A DNA stretch of 64,000 nt from Bacillus_BD sp963787345 (lineage in GTDB: Bacteria; Bacillota; Bacilli; Bacillales; Cytobacillaceae), in assembly GCA_963787345.1 (NCBI GenBank), contig CAWBCW010000036.1:62001-126000 (forward strand), in the 5' to 3' direction. The notes beneath the pieces were generated by a model. It had not been told where the DNA came from, did no database searches, and saw nothing but the letters and a program-made list of their open reading frames with translations. Made by a program: the position numbers and the translations under genes. Each line of letters opens with the position of its first letter. Position 1 is the stretch's first letter. Positions 1-8,839 of this stretch are shown here, in pieces.

Positions 1-1
1 A

Positions 2-1948
2 TCAGTTAGCACCTCGCAATTTCGTTTCAGTTTCTTCAATTTCTTTAACAGAAATATGATGTCCATCGTCTTTTTCAAATGAACGGATTGCCATAACTGT
101 AAAGAAAGCTATCGTACTGATAATGACTAATGGCCATATCGCAAAGACGAACGAGAATCCCCATACAAAGAAGATTGCGCCAAAAATGAATGGTGCTCCA
201 CTGCTATTAGGCATATGAATCTCTTTATACTTTCCTGGGAATAGTTCATGACCCTTTTTCTTCATATCCCATAACGGCTGTCTTGATGCAACCTGTGGTT
301 CAATCGCAAAGTTATATGATGGAACTGGTGTATGTGTTGCCCACTCAAGTGTACGAGCATCCCATGGATCTGACCCAATGTTCCTTGGTGAGTAACGAAT
401 ACTGTAATAAACATTGTAAACAATAAGCGCAAATCCAATTGCCATAATTCCTGCACCGACGAACGAAAGCATATTCAACGGACCAAAGCCAGTTGATTCA
501 GAATACGTATACATACGACGCGCTTGACCATCTAGTCCCGTGATATACATCGGGAAGAAGGACAATACGAAACCAATTGATAATAACCAAAATGTCCATT
601 TTCCAATTTTTTCATTTAACATGAAACCAAACATTTTTGGCCAGTAATACGTTAAACCAGCTAGCATCGCAAAAACAACCCCTGGGATAATCGTATTATG
701 GAAGTGAGCTACTAGGAACATCGTGTTATGGTACTGGTAGTCAGCTGCTGACATCGCAAGCATAACCCCTGTTACCCCACCAATTGTAAATAACGGAATA
801 AATCCTACTGTGTATAACATTGGAACAGCTAAGCGGATTTTCCCTTTCCACATTGTGAGTAACCAGTTAAATATTTTAACCCCTGTCGGTACTGCAATCG
901 CCATTGTTGTGATCGAGAAGAAGCTGTTTGCAAGTGCTCCTTGACCCATTGTAAAGAAGTGATGCGCCCAAACAATTAGGGACAAGACTGAGATAATTAC
1001 AACAGAACCAACCATTGATTTATAGCCATATAAGTTACGTCCTGAGAATGTTTGAACAATCTCACTGTATAATCCAAATGCTGGTAGGATTAAGATATAT
1101 ACTTCAGGGTGTCCCCAAACCCAGAAAAGGTTGGCCCAAAGCATGTCCATACCGCCATTTGTTGTTGTAAAGAAGTTTGTTCCGAATAAACGGTCCATCG
1201 TTCCCATTCCTAAAGCAATCGCAAAGATCGGGAATACTGTTACAATAATTAAGTTTGTAACGAAAGACGTCCAAGTGAACATTGGCATTCTCATCAATGT
1301 CATACCAGGTGCTCTCATTTTAATAATCGTTGTGATCATATTAATACCTGTCAATAAAGTACCAAGACCTGCAATCTGAATTGCCAACATATAATAGTTC
1401 GTTCCAACAGATGTACTAAAATCATTACCCGCTAATGGGAAGTATGAAGTCCAACCTGCATCTGGTGAACCACCGATAACGAACGAAATATTAAATAACA
1501 TTGCACCCATGAAGAATAACCAGAAACTAATCGCATTCAAACGTGGAAACGCAACGTCACGCGCTCCGATTTGTAATGGAATCAAATAGTTCATAAAAGC
1601 CATAATGAATGGCATAGCCATGAATATAATCATGACAACCCCGTGAGTGGTAAAAATTTCATTATAGTGCTGTGCGTCTAAAAGTTTTGCCTCAGGCGCT
1701 GAAAGCTGTGCACGCAACATAATTGCGTCAACACCGCCACGGAATAACATTAGTAAAGCAGAAAGCAAATACATAATCCCGATACGCTTATGGTCAACTG
1801 TCGTTAACCACTCACGCCATAGGTAACCCCATTTTTTAAAATAGGTTAAACCTGCGACAATCGCAATCATTGTTAAACCAATGGCGACCATCGATGCATA
1901 AATCGCAGGACTTGGATGTGGTACGGCAAATCGTTCAAAGAACTCCAT
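2..1948 (-). CDS. qoxB: Cytochrome aa3 menaquinol oxidase subunit I
   Basis: Catalytic subunit of the proton-pumping aa3-type quinol oxidase, which takes electrons from menaquinol and reduces oxygen to water in the cytoplasmic membrane. The 648-residue protein has the usual 14-15 hydrophobic segments. Heme-copper ligands are visible: His102 (THG), His280 in HPEVY, His329-His330 in WAHHF, and His415/His417 in AHFHNT. The N-terminal extension before the core and the long C-terminal extension are typical of QoxB. The stop codon lies at the very edge of the window, so the gene is complete; qoxC and qoxD would be expected just outside. It follows qoxA by 60 bases and is presumably cotranscribed with it. 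Confidence 0.97.
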   Translation of the reverse strand: MEFFERFAVPHPSPAIYASMVAIGLTMIAIVAGLTYFKKWGYLWREWLTTVDHKRIGIMYLLSALLMLFRGGVDAIMLRAQLSAPEAKLLDAQHYNEIFTTHGVVMIIFMAMPFIMAFMNYLIPLQIGARDVAFPRLNAISFWLFFMGAMLFNISFVIGGSPDAGWTSYFPLAGNDFSTSVGTNYYMLAIQIAGLGTLLTGINMITTIIKMRAPGMTLMRMPMFTWTSFVTNLIIVTVFPIFAIALGMGTMDRLFGTNFFTTTNGGMDMLWANLFWVWGHPEVYILILPAFGLYSEIVQTFSGRNLYGYKSMVGSVVIISVLSLIVWAHHFFTMGQGALANSFFSITTMAIAVPTGVKIFNWLLTMWKGKIRLAVPMLYTVGFIPLFTIGGVTGVMLAMSAADYQYHNTMFLVAHFHNTIIPGVVFAMLAGLTYYWPKMFGFMLNEKIGKWTFWLLSIGFVLSFFPMYITGLDGQARRMYTYSESTGFGPLNMLSFVGAGIMAIGFALIVYNVYYSIRYSPRNIGSDPWDARTLEWATHTPVPSYNFAIEPQVASRQPLWDMKKKGHELFPGKYKEIHMPNSSGAPFIFGAIFFVWGFSFVFAIWPLVIISTIAFFTVMAIRSFEKDDGHHISVKEIEETETKLRGAN

Positions 1949-2008
1949 CCTTTAAGAACTCCTTTCGAGAGAAAATTATCAATCTATTTTTCGAGCGTAA
2001 TTTAAGAA

Positions 2009-2902
2009 TTAATGATTACTATGATCTGTAGGATCATCAGTCACATGTTCCTCATCTGTAACGTTACTATGAGCGCTATGTGGTTCTGGTGCTGGTGAAA
2101 AGTCTAAATGTGTACCTGTAAATGTCATTTGTCCAAGATGGCCTGGCTCTAATAACTCTTCAAACTTTTCTTCTGTTAAAGGTTTGGCTGTTTCGTGTAC
2201 TTCCTCAACCCATTCATCAAAATCAGCTTGAGTCATAGCCGTAACGTTAAACGTATTTTCCGCAAACCCTTTACCACTAAAGTTAGCATTACGACCCACC
2301 ATTTCACCCGGATTATCTGCTGCTAAGTGAAGGGTTGTAAGCATGTCTGCCATCGCATACTTTTGTCCACCTAATTGTGGAATCCAGAAACTTGTGATTG
2401 GTCCATATGAATATAATCTAAATTCAAGCGGACGGCCTGCCGGAATATAAAGATAGTTTACTGTTTCAACGTTCTCTTCCGGATAACTGAAATGCCATTT
2501 CCAGTCAGAAGATGATGCATAAATGACTAACGGTTCTTGATCTGCATATTTTGTAGGTGTTGCTTCGACGATGTAGTTACTTTGTACAGATACGAAAGAT
2601 AAATATATAACGATTAAAATTGGGATACCGAATAAAACAACTTCAAGCCAAGGATGCCCCTCAATTTCAGGCGGTTCATAATCCGGACTTTGTTTTGAAG
2701 CACGATACTTAATTAAAATAATGATTAGAGCAATAAATACAGCAATGACAACAAACGACATAATTCCAATCGAAATCATAATGTCGTGAGCTTGCCTTTC
2801 AGCCTGCGGACCCTTAGGATCTAATACTAGCAATGGTTCACAACCTGAAAGTATGGTGGCGATCGTTATTAACACCATGAGGAAAGCCCCTTTTAACTTC
2901 AT
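2009..2902 (-). CDS. qoxA: Cytochrome aa3 menaquinol oxidase subunit II, lipoprotein
   Basis: Subunit II of the quinol oxidase, first gene of the qox operon. The 297-residue protein begins with a lipoprotein signal ending in LSGC (Cys21), followed by two membrane segments (about residues 40-65 and 85-105) and an extracellular cupredoxin-fold domain. As expected for a quinol oxidase, the CuA ligand set of cytochrome c oxidases is absent. The C-terminal tail is rich in His, Asp and Glu and probably disordered. The ATG has a GGAAAGGGG ribosome site. QoxB follows directly downstream. Confidence 0.96.
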   Translation of the reverse strand: MKLKGAFLMVLITIATILSGCEPLLVLDPKGPQAERQAHDIMISIGIMSFVVIAVFIALIIILIKYRASKQSPDYEPPEIEGHPWLEVVLFGIPILIVIYLSFVSVQSNYIVEATPTKYADQEPLVIYASSSDWKWHFSYPEENVETVNYLYIPAGRPLEFRLYSYGPITSFWIPQLGGQKYAMADMLTTLHLAADNPGEMVGRNANFSGKGFAENTFNVTAMTQADFDEWVEEVHETAKPLTEEKFEELLEPGHLGQMTFTGTHLDFSPAPEPHSAHSNVTDEEHVTDDPTDHSNH

Positions 2903-3467
2903 AAGAATACCCCTTTCCTTAAGTATACTAATATAGTTTCTTGGTTATATTGAAAGCAATACTACAATGATGATTTAAACTAGATGACTTGCTTCATAGA
3001 AAAGTTCACAATTTGTTCAAATATTATTCAAATATTAGTCACAAATTAACATTCTCAGGTGTCAACTGATTTAAATTATCACTACATCCATGATGATAAC
3101 ATAGTTTTCAGTAGAGAGTTGTTACAAATTTGTGAATAATAATTGACCAGTATTTATTTTCCGATTTTTCAGTAAAGTAAACCACTGTTTCTATTAAACA
3201 TCTTAACTTTTATTTTGCAAACCTTTTCAGTTTCAATTCTTTTATAACTTCGAAAATATATTAATATACGTTTTTCCACTTTATACTCATTAAAACAGAA
3301 ATTTTAAAAAAATGGAAATAAAAAGATTCACAAACTTTTAACAATTTAACAATAAATTTTTTATAAAACAAAAAGGCAAACCTGGAATAATCCAGACTCA
3401 CCTTCTTTTCAGACAAATTTCAACATTATGGGATAATTGCGATATAAATCATTGAACGAACAGCCCT
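2903..3467. other. AT-rich qox upstream region with TTTGTGAAT-like sites
   Basis: No gene is seen in this 565-base stretch. On the reverse strand a possible qoxA promoter has TTGCTT at 2954-2959 and TATATT at 2930-2935 with an 18-base spacer. Three sequences resemble the TTTGTGAAT motif described for the ResD redox response regulator, or half of a Rex site: 3129-3137 (forward), and 3038-3046 and 3005-3013 (reverse). An AATATTTGAA direct repeat lies between the last two. Redox control of qox from here is an inference. The 3' end holds the terminator of the next gene. Confidence 0.4.
3366..3402 (-). terminator. Terminator of the AarF/UbiB-like gene
   Basis: On the reverse strand a 12-base stem with some G-U pairs (arms 3391-3402 and 3375-3386, loop 3387-3390) is followed by TTTTTG. 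It lies about 65 bases after the stop of the kinase-like gene. Confidence 0.8.
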
Positions 3468-5111
3468 TTATCGTTTGAAACCCTGTTTTATTAATTTCCG
3501 ATGACGCAAGAGCATTCTTAAATAGGAAATAAAACTAATAACTAACAGCCCAACACTTCCATATAAGAGATAGAGATGATTAAAGTAATAACTTATATAA
3601 GTTAAAACAAGGCTTACGAGAATTACGAGAAAAGCATCTCTCTTTCTTGAAACAAGCATTTCATGTTTCATATTGAGCAGTTGACTGGCCTTTTGCCATT
3701 CTCGATATTTATTTGGTTCATCGAATAGCTGCTGAAGTTGGTTCGGCAAAGATACTAGCGGCTTAAGGGTAGACTTTGCAAAATTTAGGACGGTATCTTT
3801 TGCACCATCCATATTTTCTTTCAACCATTGCTTAATAATCGGACTGCACATCGCTAATAAATCCATTTTCGGATCCAATGTATACAAATTTCCTATGAAT
3901 GTTGAGATGGCTCGTCCTAAGAATGCATACTCACTTGGAAGTTGGATCGGTTGTTCATGTACAAGTTTCTCAATATCAGTCATGATTTCTTCAACAACCC
4001 TCGTATCTTCTGCATTTATTCCACTATCACTATATGTATCAACGAGCATTTGAATAATTCTTGCGATTTCATCTTTATCGGCATGAGGAAGTAAAAACTT
4101 CATTCCCTCCAATGCATGTACAACCCGATCATAGTCTTTAATCATAACTCCAATGACGATATCACGAATATGCATTGCATCCCTTTTTTTAATGATTCCA
4201 ATCATACCGAAATCAATCAGCACAATGGTCCCGTCTGCTTTCACCATAATATTACCCGGATGTGGATCGGCATGGAATTTCCCTTCTTGAAGAAGCTGAC
4301 CTAAGAATGCCTCTAATAAGACTGTAGAAATCCTATAACGATCTAACTGGTTCTTCTCTAAAAATTCAATATCTGTCAACCTGCTGCCTTCCATCCACTG
4401 CATAATGAGTACCTTTTTGGTCGAGTACTCAGAATAATAGTAAGGAATCTCAATCCCTGAAAAGTCCTCATACTTCTTTTTAAAATAAAGGCCATTTTCT
4501 AATTCCAGCTTAAAGTCAAGCTCGTCTCCGATCGTTCGGACAAACTCTCGATAAAAAAGCGAGAGGTCCATCGAGTTTTCTAAGTTAGTAAAATGTTTTA
4601 ACATCCATATGACAATTCTTACAGCTCTAAAATCACTATAAATAATTTTTCCAATCTTGGGCCGTTGGATTTTGACAGCCACTGTCTCTCCATTATATAG
4701 TACCCCTTTATAAACCTCACCAATCGATGCCGAGGCAACCGGTTCTGTCGTAATATCCTTTAAAATCTCGGTATAAGGCTTTCCCCATTCCTCTTCTAAT
4801 ACGACTTTAGCGCGATCCCATGAAACAGCCGGAACTTGGTCAAGTAAGTCCATTAGTTCTTCTAAATAAGCATCAGGCATAATATCTTTACGTGTACTCA
4901 AATACTGACCGAGCTTTATTAATACCCCTTCTAAATAAAGGGCTTTCTCTTTATATCTTATTGCCTGCTTCCTGAGCAAAGCCTCCCACTTTCGATCTGT
5001 TCCATCCGTCCAATTACGGCGATGTCTTTTTCGAAACAAAATAATTTCGACAAATATTCTTACAGCCATCCACACTATAGTGAGAATCCGGTAGAGGGAG
5101 AAGTACTTCAT
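3468..5111 (-). CDS. ABC1/AarF/UbiB-family atypical kinase-like membrane protein
   Basis: A 547-residue member of the UbiB/AarF family, ATPases or atypical kinases linked to quinone biosynthesis or lipid handling. The family's KxGQ motif (IKLGQYLSTR, near residue 67), the Ala-rich nucleotide loop ASASIGEVYKG, the AVKIQRP lysine, the HADPHPGNI catalytic loop and IDFG metal motif are all present. Two hydrophobic segments at the C-terminus (about 490-535) anchor it in the membrane. It stands alone with its own terminator. Its neighbour, the quinol oxidase, would fit a role in the menaquinone pathway, but substrate and activity cannot be read from sequence. Confidence 0.9.
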   Translation of the reverse strand: MKYFSLYRILTIVWMAVRIFVEIILFRKRHRRNWTDGTDRKWEALLRKQAIRYKEKALYLEGVLIKLGQYLSTRKDIMPDAYLEELMDLLDQVPAVSWDRAKVVLEEEWGKPYTEILKDITTEPVASASIGEVYKGVLYNGETVAVKIQRPKIGKIIYSDFRAVRIVIWMLKHFTNLENSMDLSLFYREFVRTIGDELDFKLELENGLYFKKKYEDFSGIEIPYYYSEYSTKKVLIMQWMEGSRLTDIEFLEKNQLDRYRISTVLLEAFLGQLLQEGKFHADPHPGNIMVKADGTIVLIDFGMIGIIKKRDAMHIRDIVIGVMIKDYDRVVHALEGMKFLLPHADKDEIARIIQMLVDTYSDSGINAEDTRVVEEIMTDIEKLVHEQPIQLPSEYAFLGRAISTFIGNLYTLDPKMDLLAMCSPIIKQWLKENMDGAKDTVLNFAKSTLKPLVSLPNQLQQLFDEPNKYREWQKASQLLNMKHEMLVSRKRDAFLVILVSLVLTYISYYFNHLYLLYGSVGLLVISFISYLRMLLRHRKLIKQGFKR

Positions 5112-5263
5112 TTTTGTGCCCCTTCCTGAATGATGTTATCTCCATTTTATTACATTATAACCTTAAGCGCATTTTTCAATGAGGATCAATGGTTTCTTTT
5201 TCTCCTTTATTTTAGCGAAAAACGTCATAATTTTGTAACTTATGTCAAACGAAGAAAAACCCT

Positions 5264-5292
5264 TTGACAAAGGATAAAAATCACGATACATT
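5264..5292 (+). promoter_or_regulatory. SigA-type promoter of the sulP-arsR operon
   Basis: TTGACA at 5264-5269 and TACATT at 5287-5292 with a 17-base spacer, about 65 bases before the SulP start. The downstream stretch 5300-5340 is very AT-rich with repeated ATATTTA/AAATATA elements, a plausible site for the ArsR-type regulator encoded in the operon. Confidence 0.65.
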
Positions 5293-5356
5293 CAAATAGT
5301 ATGATATTTAAATAGTTAGATATACAAATATATATTTAAGGGAGATATGTTGGAAA

Positions 5357-7123
5357 ATGGTTGGAAAATTTCTAGTTGACGAAAGGTTTCAACACTACAA
5401 CTTGAAGTCTTTGCAAAAGGATCTCATTTCAGGTATTATTGTTGGAATTATTGCAATTCCCTTAGGAATGGCCTTCGCAATCGCATCTGGGGTAAAACCT
5501 GAGTATGGTATTTATACAACCATTATTGCAGGGATCCTCATTTCACTTTTTGGCGGATCAAAGTTTCAAATTGGCGGCCCCACTGGTGCATTTATTCCGA
5601 TTCTTTTTGGGATCGTCATCACCTATGGTTATGAAAACTTACTTATTGCCGGACTAATGGCTGGGGTTATCTTAATCTTAATGGGAGTTTTCAAATTAGG
5701 GTCTTTAATTAAATTTATTCCCCGTCCCGTAACCATCGGGTTTACAACAGGGATAGCTGTTACGATTTTCACAGGACAGATTGCTAATTTTCTAGGTCTG
5801 ACAGGCATTGAACGAAAGGAAAGCTTCCTTGAAAATATGGCGGAAATCTTTGTACATTTAAATACATTCAATTTATACAGCCTTCTTACAGCTGTAATCT
5901 GCTTCATTACGATTTTACTTACACCAAAGTTTTTCCCTAAAGTACCTGGACCTTTAATCGGATTACTAATCTCAACGCTCATTGCGGCCTTGTTCTTTCC
6001 AGGAGAAGTCGCAACAATCGGTACGGCTTATGGCCAAATCCCAAACTCCTTGCCGAGCATTTCATTTCCAGAGGTTGATTTAGCAACCATCAAAATGCTC
6101 ATTGGGCCAGCTTTCGTCATTGCTTTATTAGGCGGGATTGAATCCTTGCTGTCTGCCGTAGTAGCCGACGGAATGACAAACAGCCGTCATAATAGTAATA
6201 AGGAATTGATCGGTCAAGGAATCGCCAATGTGATTACACCGTTGTTTGGTGGAATACCGGCCACTGGGGCAATTGCAAGAACCGCCACCAATATTAAAAG
6301 TGGAGCTATCTCGCCTTTATCAGGTGTGATTCACGGAATTGTTGTTTTAGTGGTGTTAATAGTATTTGCTCCCCACGCCTCTCATATTCCGTTAGCAAGT
6401 CTAGCGCCGATCCTGATGGTTGTTGCTTGGAATATGAGCGAAAGACATGTTTTTTCTTATATTTTAAAAACAAAGACTTCGGACTCCCTTGTGTTAGTCG
6501 TAACATTCTTGTTAACTGTATTTGTTGATTTAACAACTGCTGTACAAGTCGGTTTACTTTTAGCTGTTGTGCTTTTTACAAAACGGATGGTCGATTCACA
6601 AGTTGTAGCAAAGGCATTACCAAACTTGAATACAACGAATAAAAAAGTTCAAACACAAGTGGTTGCCGATGGGCATAATTGTCCACAAATCACCATTTAT
6701 AACATTGAAGGCCCACTATTCTTTGGAGTAGCGCAAACCTTTCAACAAACAGTCATGAAAACAATTCATCATAAGCCAAAGGTTCTTCTTCTACGAATGG
6801 GAAAAGTCCCTTTTATCGATATAACAGGAGAAGCCCATCTAAAAAGTATTGTTAAAAGTTTTTCAAAACATGGGACCGTCTTGATTTCAGGACTGAACGA
6901 ACAACCAAAAGAACTGTTAAAGAAAACTGGTTTATATGATATCATAGGTGAAGAGAACTTTTTTGAACATACAGGTCAGGCCATTCAGTTAGCTTTAAAA
7001 CAACTAGAACGAACAAAATGTTTAAGTTGCAGACACTTTGCTTTCACAGAATGTAAAGAGTTTTCTCGCGCTCAAGAATTGGTACTCAACAGGGATAACA
7101 GATATACTTCAATGAGTCAATAA
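5357..7123 (+). CDS. SulP-family anion transporter with STAS domain
   Basis: A 588-residue SLC26/SulP transporter, which moves sulfate, bicarbonate or related anions across the membrane. Residues about 20-410 form the transmembrane core, with the family signature region around PEYGIYTTIIAG and GPTGAF. A C-terminal STAS domain spans about 440-555. After it comes a short Cys-containing tail, CLSCRHFAFTEC near residue 556, that most SulP proteins lack. The ATG is about 12 bases after GGGAG, a long but acceptable spacing. An ArsR-type regulator follows 47 bases downstream and shares a terminator with it. The transported ion is not determinable; sulfate and bicarbonate are the leading options. Confidence 0.9.
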   Translation: MVGKFLVDERFQHYNLKSLQKDLISGIIVGIIAIPLGMAFAIASGVKPEYGIYTTIIAGILISLFGGSKFQIGGPTGAFIPILFGIVITYGYENLLIAGLMAGVILILMGVFKLGSLIKFIPRPVTIGFTTGIAVTIFTGQIANFLGLTGIERKESFLENMAEIFVHLNTFNLYSLLTAVICFITILLTPKFFPKVPGPLIGLLISTLIAALFFPGEVATIGTAYGQIPNSLPSISFPEVDLATIKMLIGPAFVIALLGGIESLLSAVVADGMTNSRHNSNKELIGQGIANVITPLFGGIPATGAIARTATNIKSGAISPLSGVIHGIVVLVVLIVFAPHASHIPLASLAPILMVVAWNMSERHVFSYILKTKTSDSLVLVVTFLLTVFVDLTTAVQVGLLLAVVLFTKRMVDSQVVAKALPNLNTTNKKVQTQVVADGHNCPQITIYNIEGPLFFGVAQTFQQTVMKTIHHKPKVLLLRMGKVPFIDITGEAHLKSIVKSFSKHGTVLISGLNEQPKELLKKTGLYDIIGEENFFEHTGQAIQLALKQLERTKCLSCRHFAFTECKEFSRAQELVLNRDNRYTSMSQ

Positions 7124-7170
7124 TAGGACGTTTCAAACTTTAAGCGTCCATCTCTTAAGGAGTTGGATAT

Positions 7171-7539
7171 ATGAATCTTGAATTGCAACAATTTAAAGCA
7201 GATTTTTTCAAAGCACTTGCCCACCCGCTACGAATTAAAATTTTAGAAGTACTAACAAAAGGCGAGTTTAGTGTAAATGAAATTCAAAATGCACTAGGCA
7301 GTGAAGGCTCAACTGTTTCTCAACAATTGATGGTATTAAGAAATAAGAATATCGTTGTAGGAATAAAAAATGGGAATCGTGTGATCTATTCCTTGCGTGA
7401 CCCACTTATTATTGATTTGCTGGATGTTGCAAAGAAAATCTTTAACAATCATCTCGTAGATACGATTACGATATTGGATAAGTTCCAGGACGATAACGAA
7501 AATGTCGTAAAAGAAGCAACAAATAATAAAAGGATGTAG
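7171..7539 (+). CDS. ArsR-type winged-helix regulator
   Basis: A 122-residue regulator with an ArsR-fold winged helix at about 12-95 (PLRIKILEVLTKGEFSVNEI followed by the recognition helix GSTVSQQLMVLR). It contains no cysteine at all, so a thiol-based metal or persulfide sensor of the ArsR/BigR type is excluded; His-based or other sensing remains possible. It lies directly behind the SulP gene and before a clear terminator, so it probably controls its own operon. The start has an AAGGAG site (7158-7163). Confidence 0.88.
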   Translation: MNLELQQFKADFFKALAHPLRIKILEVLTKGEFSVNEIQNALGSEGSTVSQQLMVLRNKNIVVGIKNGNRVIYSLRDPLIIDLLDVAKKIFNNHLVDTITILDKFQDDNENVVKEATNNKRM

Positions 7540-7565
7540 GCCTAAGCCATACATCCTTTTTTCTT
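7528..7565 (+). terminator. Terminator of the sulP-arsR operon
   Basis: Hairpin with AGGATGTA (7531-7538) pairing with TACATCCT (7550-7557), followed by a run of T to 7562. It overlaps the last codons of the regulator gene. Confidence 0.85.
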
Positions 7566-7604
7566 ATCCATCCCGCTTATCGCGCAGTTAGACGGTATGT
7601 CCCT

Positions 7605-8402
7605 TTAATCGTCACTAAACATATTAAAGAACCCGCCAATGCCGCCTTCGCCTTTTGACTGCCCTCCTCCTTGTGGAGCAGCAGCAAATACGCGGCTCGC
7701 TAACCGGCTAAATGGCAATGATTGAACCCAAACGGATCCAGGTCCACGAAGTGTCGCAAAGAATAGCCCTTCCCCGCCAAATAACGCGGTTTTAATCCCC
7801 TTCACCATTTCAATATCATAGTTAACCGTACTCGTCATCGCAACTAAGCAACCCGTATCTACACGTAAAACCTCACCTGGTAAAAGTTCCTTTTTAATAA
7901 TAGTCCCGCCCGCATGAACAAAGGACAAGCCATCCCCTTCTAGCTTTTGCATAATAAAGCCTTCACCGCCAAAGAAACCGGCACCGATTTTTCGTTGAAA
8001 TTCAACTCCAACTGATACCCCTTTGGCAGCCGCCAAGAAAGCATCCTTTTGACAGATAATTTTTCCCCCAAGCTCGCTTAAATCCATCGGGATAATTTTT
8101 CCCGGATAAGGAGAAGCAAAGGAAACATGTTTTTTTCCACTTCGACCCTCATTTGTAAAAGTTGTCATAAATAGACTTTCACCTGTGATAACCCTTTTTC
8201 CAGCGCTTAGTAACTTACCCATAAGGCCGCTACCGCTGCCGCCACTTGAACCATCACCAAAAATCGTTTCCATTTTGATGCCGTCTTCCATCATCATCAA
8301 TCCGCCAGCTTCCGCAATAACCGTTTCACCTGGGTCTAGCTCCACTTCCACAAACTGCATATCATCGCCATGAATCTTGTAATCAATTTCATGATTATTC
8401 AT
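7605..8402 (-). CDS. AIM24/TIGR00266-family protein
   Basis: A 265-residue protein of the AIM24 family (tryptophan RNA-binding attenuator-like beta fold), widespread and of unknown biochemical role in bacteria. Characteristic stretches are AEAGGLMMMEDGI, the Gly/Ser-rich loop near residue 50, and FASPYPGKIIPMDLS. The start was moved to the ATG at 8402 because GGAGG lies nine bases before it; a longer frame seven codons upstream lacks a proper site. The Gly-rich C-terminus (GGGQSKGEGGIGGF) is typical of Bacillus members. It is a single-gene unit. Confidence 0.88.
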   Translation of the reverse strand: MNNHEIDYKIHGDDMQFVEVELDPGETVIAEAGGLMMMEDGIKMETIFGDGSSGGSGSGLMGKLLSAGKRVITGESLFMTTFTNEGRSGKKHVSFASPYPGKIIPMDLSELGGKIICQKDAFLAAAKGVSVGVEFQRKIGAGFFGGEGFIMQKLEGDGLSFVHAGGTIIKKELLPGEVLRVDTGCLVAMTSTVNYDIEMVKGIKTALFGGEGLFFATLRGPGSVWVQSLPFSRLASRVFAAAPQGGGQSKGEGGIGGFFNMFSDD

Positions 8403-8839
8403 ATAGATTTTCCTCCGTCCCATTCTTATCTATTAGGTTCCTAATAAGTCTATTTTACGGGAGCTCATCCCCTCTTTCAATCTTGTAGATCATTAATTTC
8501 ATTGTTTTTGTTAATTTTCCGTAAATTTAGTTTAACCGTATACTTTTTACCTTGAAGGTTACGGTTTGCCATTAATTTTTTCTCAGTCTTAAGTCGTACT
8601 TCAAAATACGCTTCCAGCTCATTACCAAAAGTTCCCATAAAAAGTAGTATGAATCTTAGAAAGGAGTTGATCGTTATCAAAAGGTTTTAGGTTGCTTACA
8701 ATATTCAGATTTCCAAATATTTATATGTTAAATTTTTGTAAAATTTAAATTAATACAAATTTTAACATTTTTTACCAACCACTTGTGCTATGATTTTAAG
8801 CGGTGTTGAAACAGCTTGTCACAGAAAGGAGAAATAAGC
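8403..8839. promoter_or_regulatory. Upstream region of the first RND pump with an inverted repeat
   Basis: The 437 bases between the AIM24-family gene and the efflux gene hold no convincing gene. An imperfect inverted repeat, TGTTAAATTTTTGTA (8726-8740) against TACAAATTTTAACA (8754-8767), lies about 75 bases before the RND start and could be an operator for an unlinked regulator. A TATGAT element near 8789 could be a -10 box. Confidence 0.35.

Noticed and set aside
8477..8680. Reverse-strand frame of 67 codons before the first RND gene
   Set aside because: Starts with TTG without a ribosome site; the product is Lys/Asn-rich and not recognised; lies in an AT-rich promoter region.
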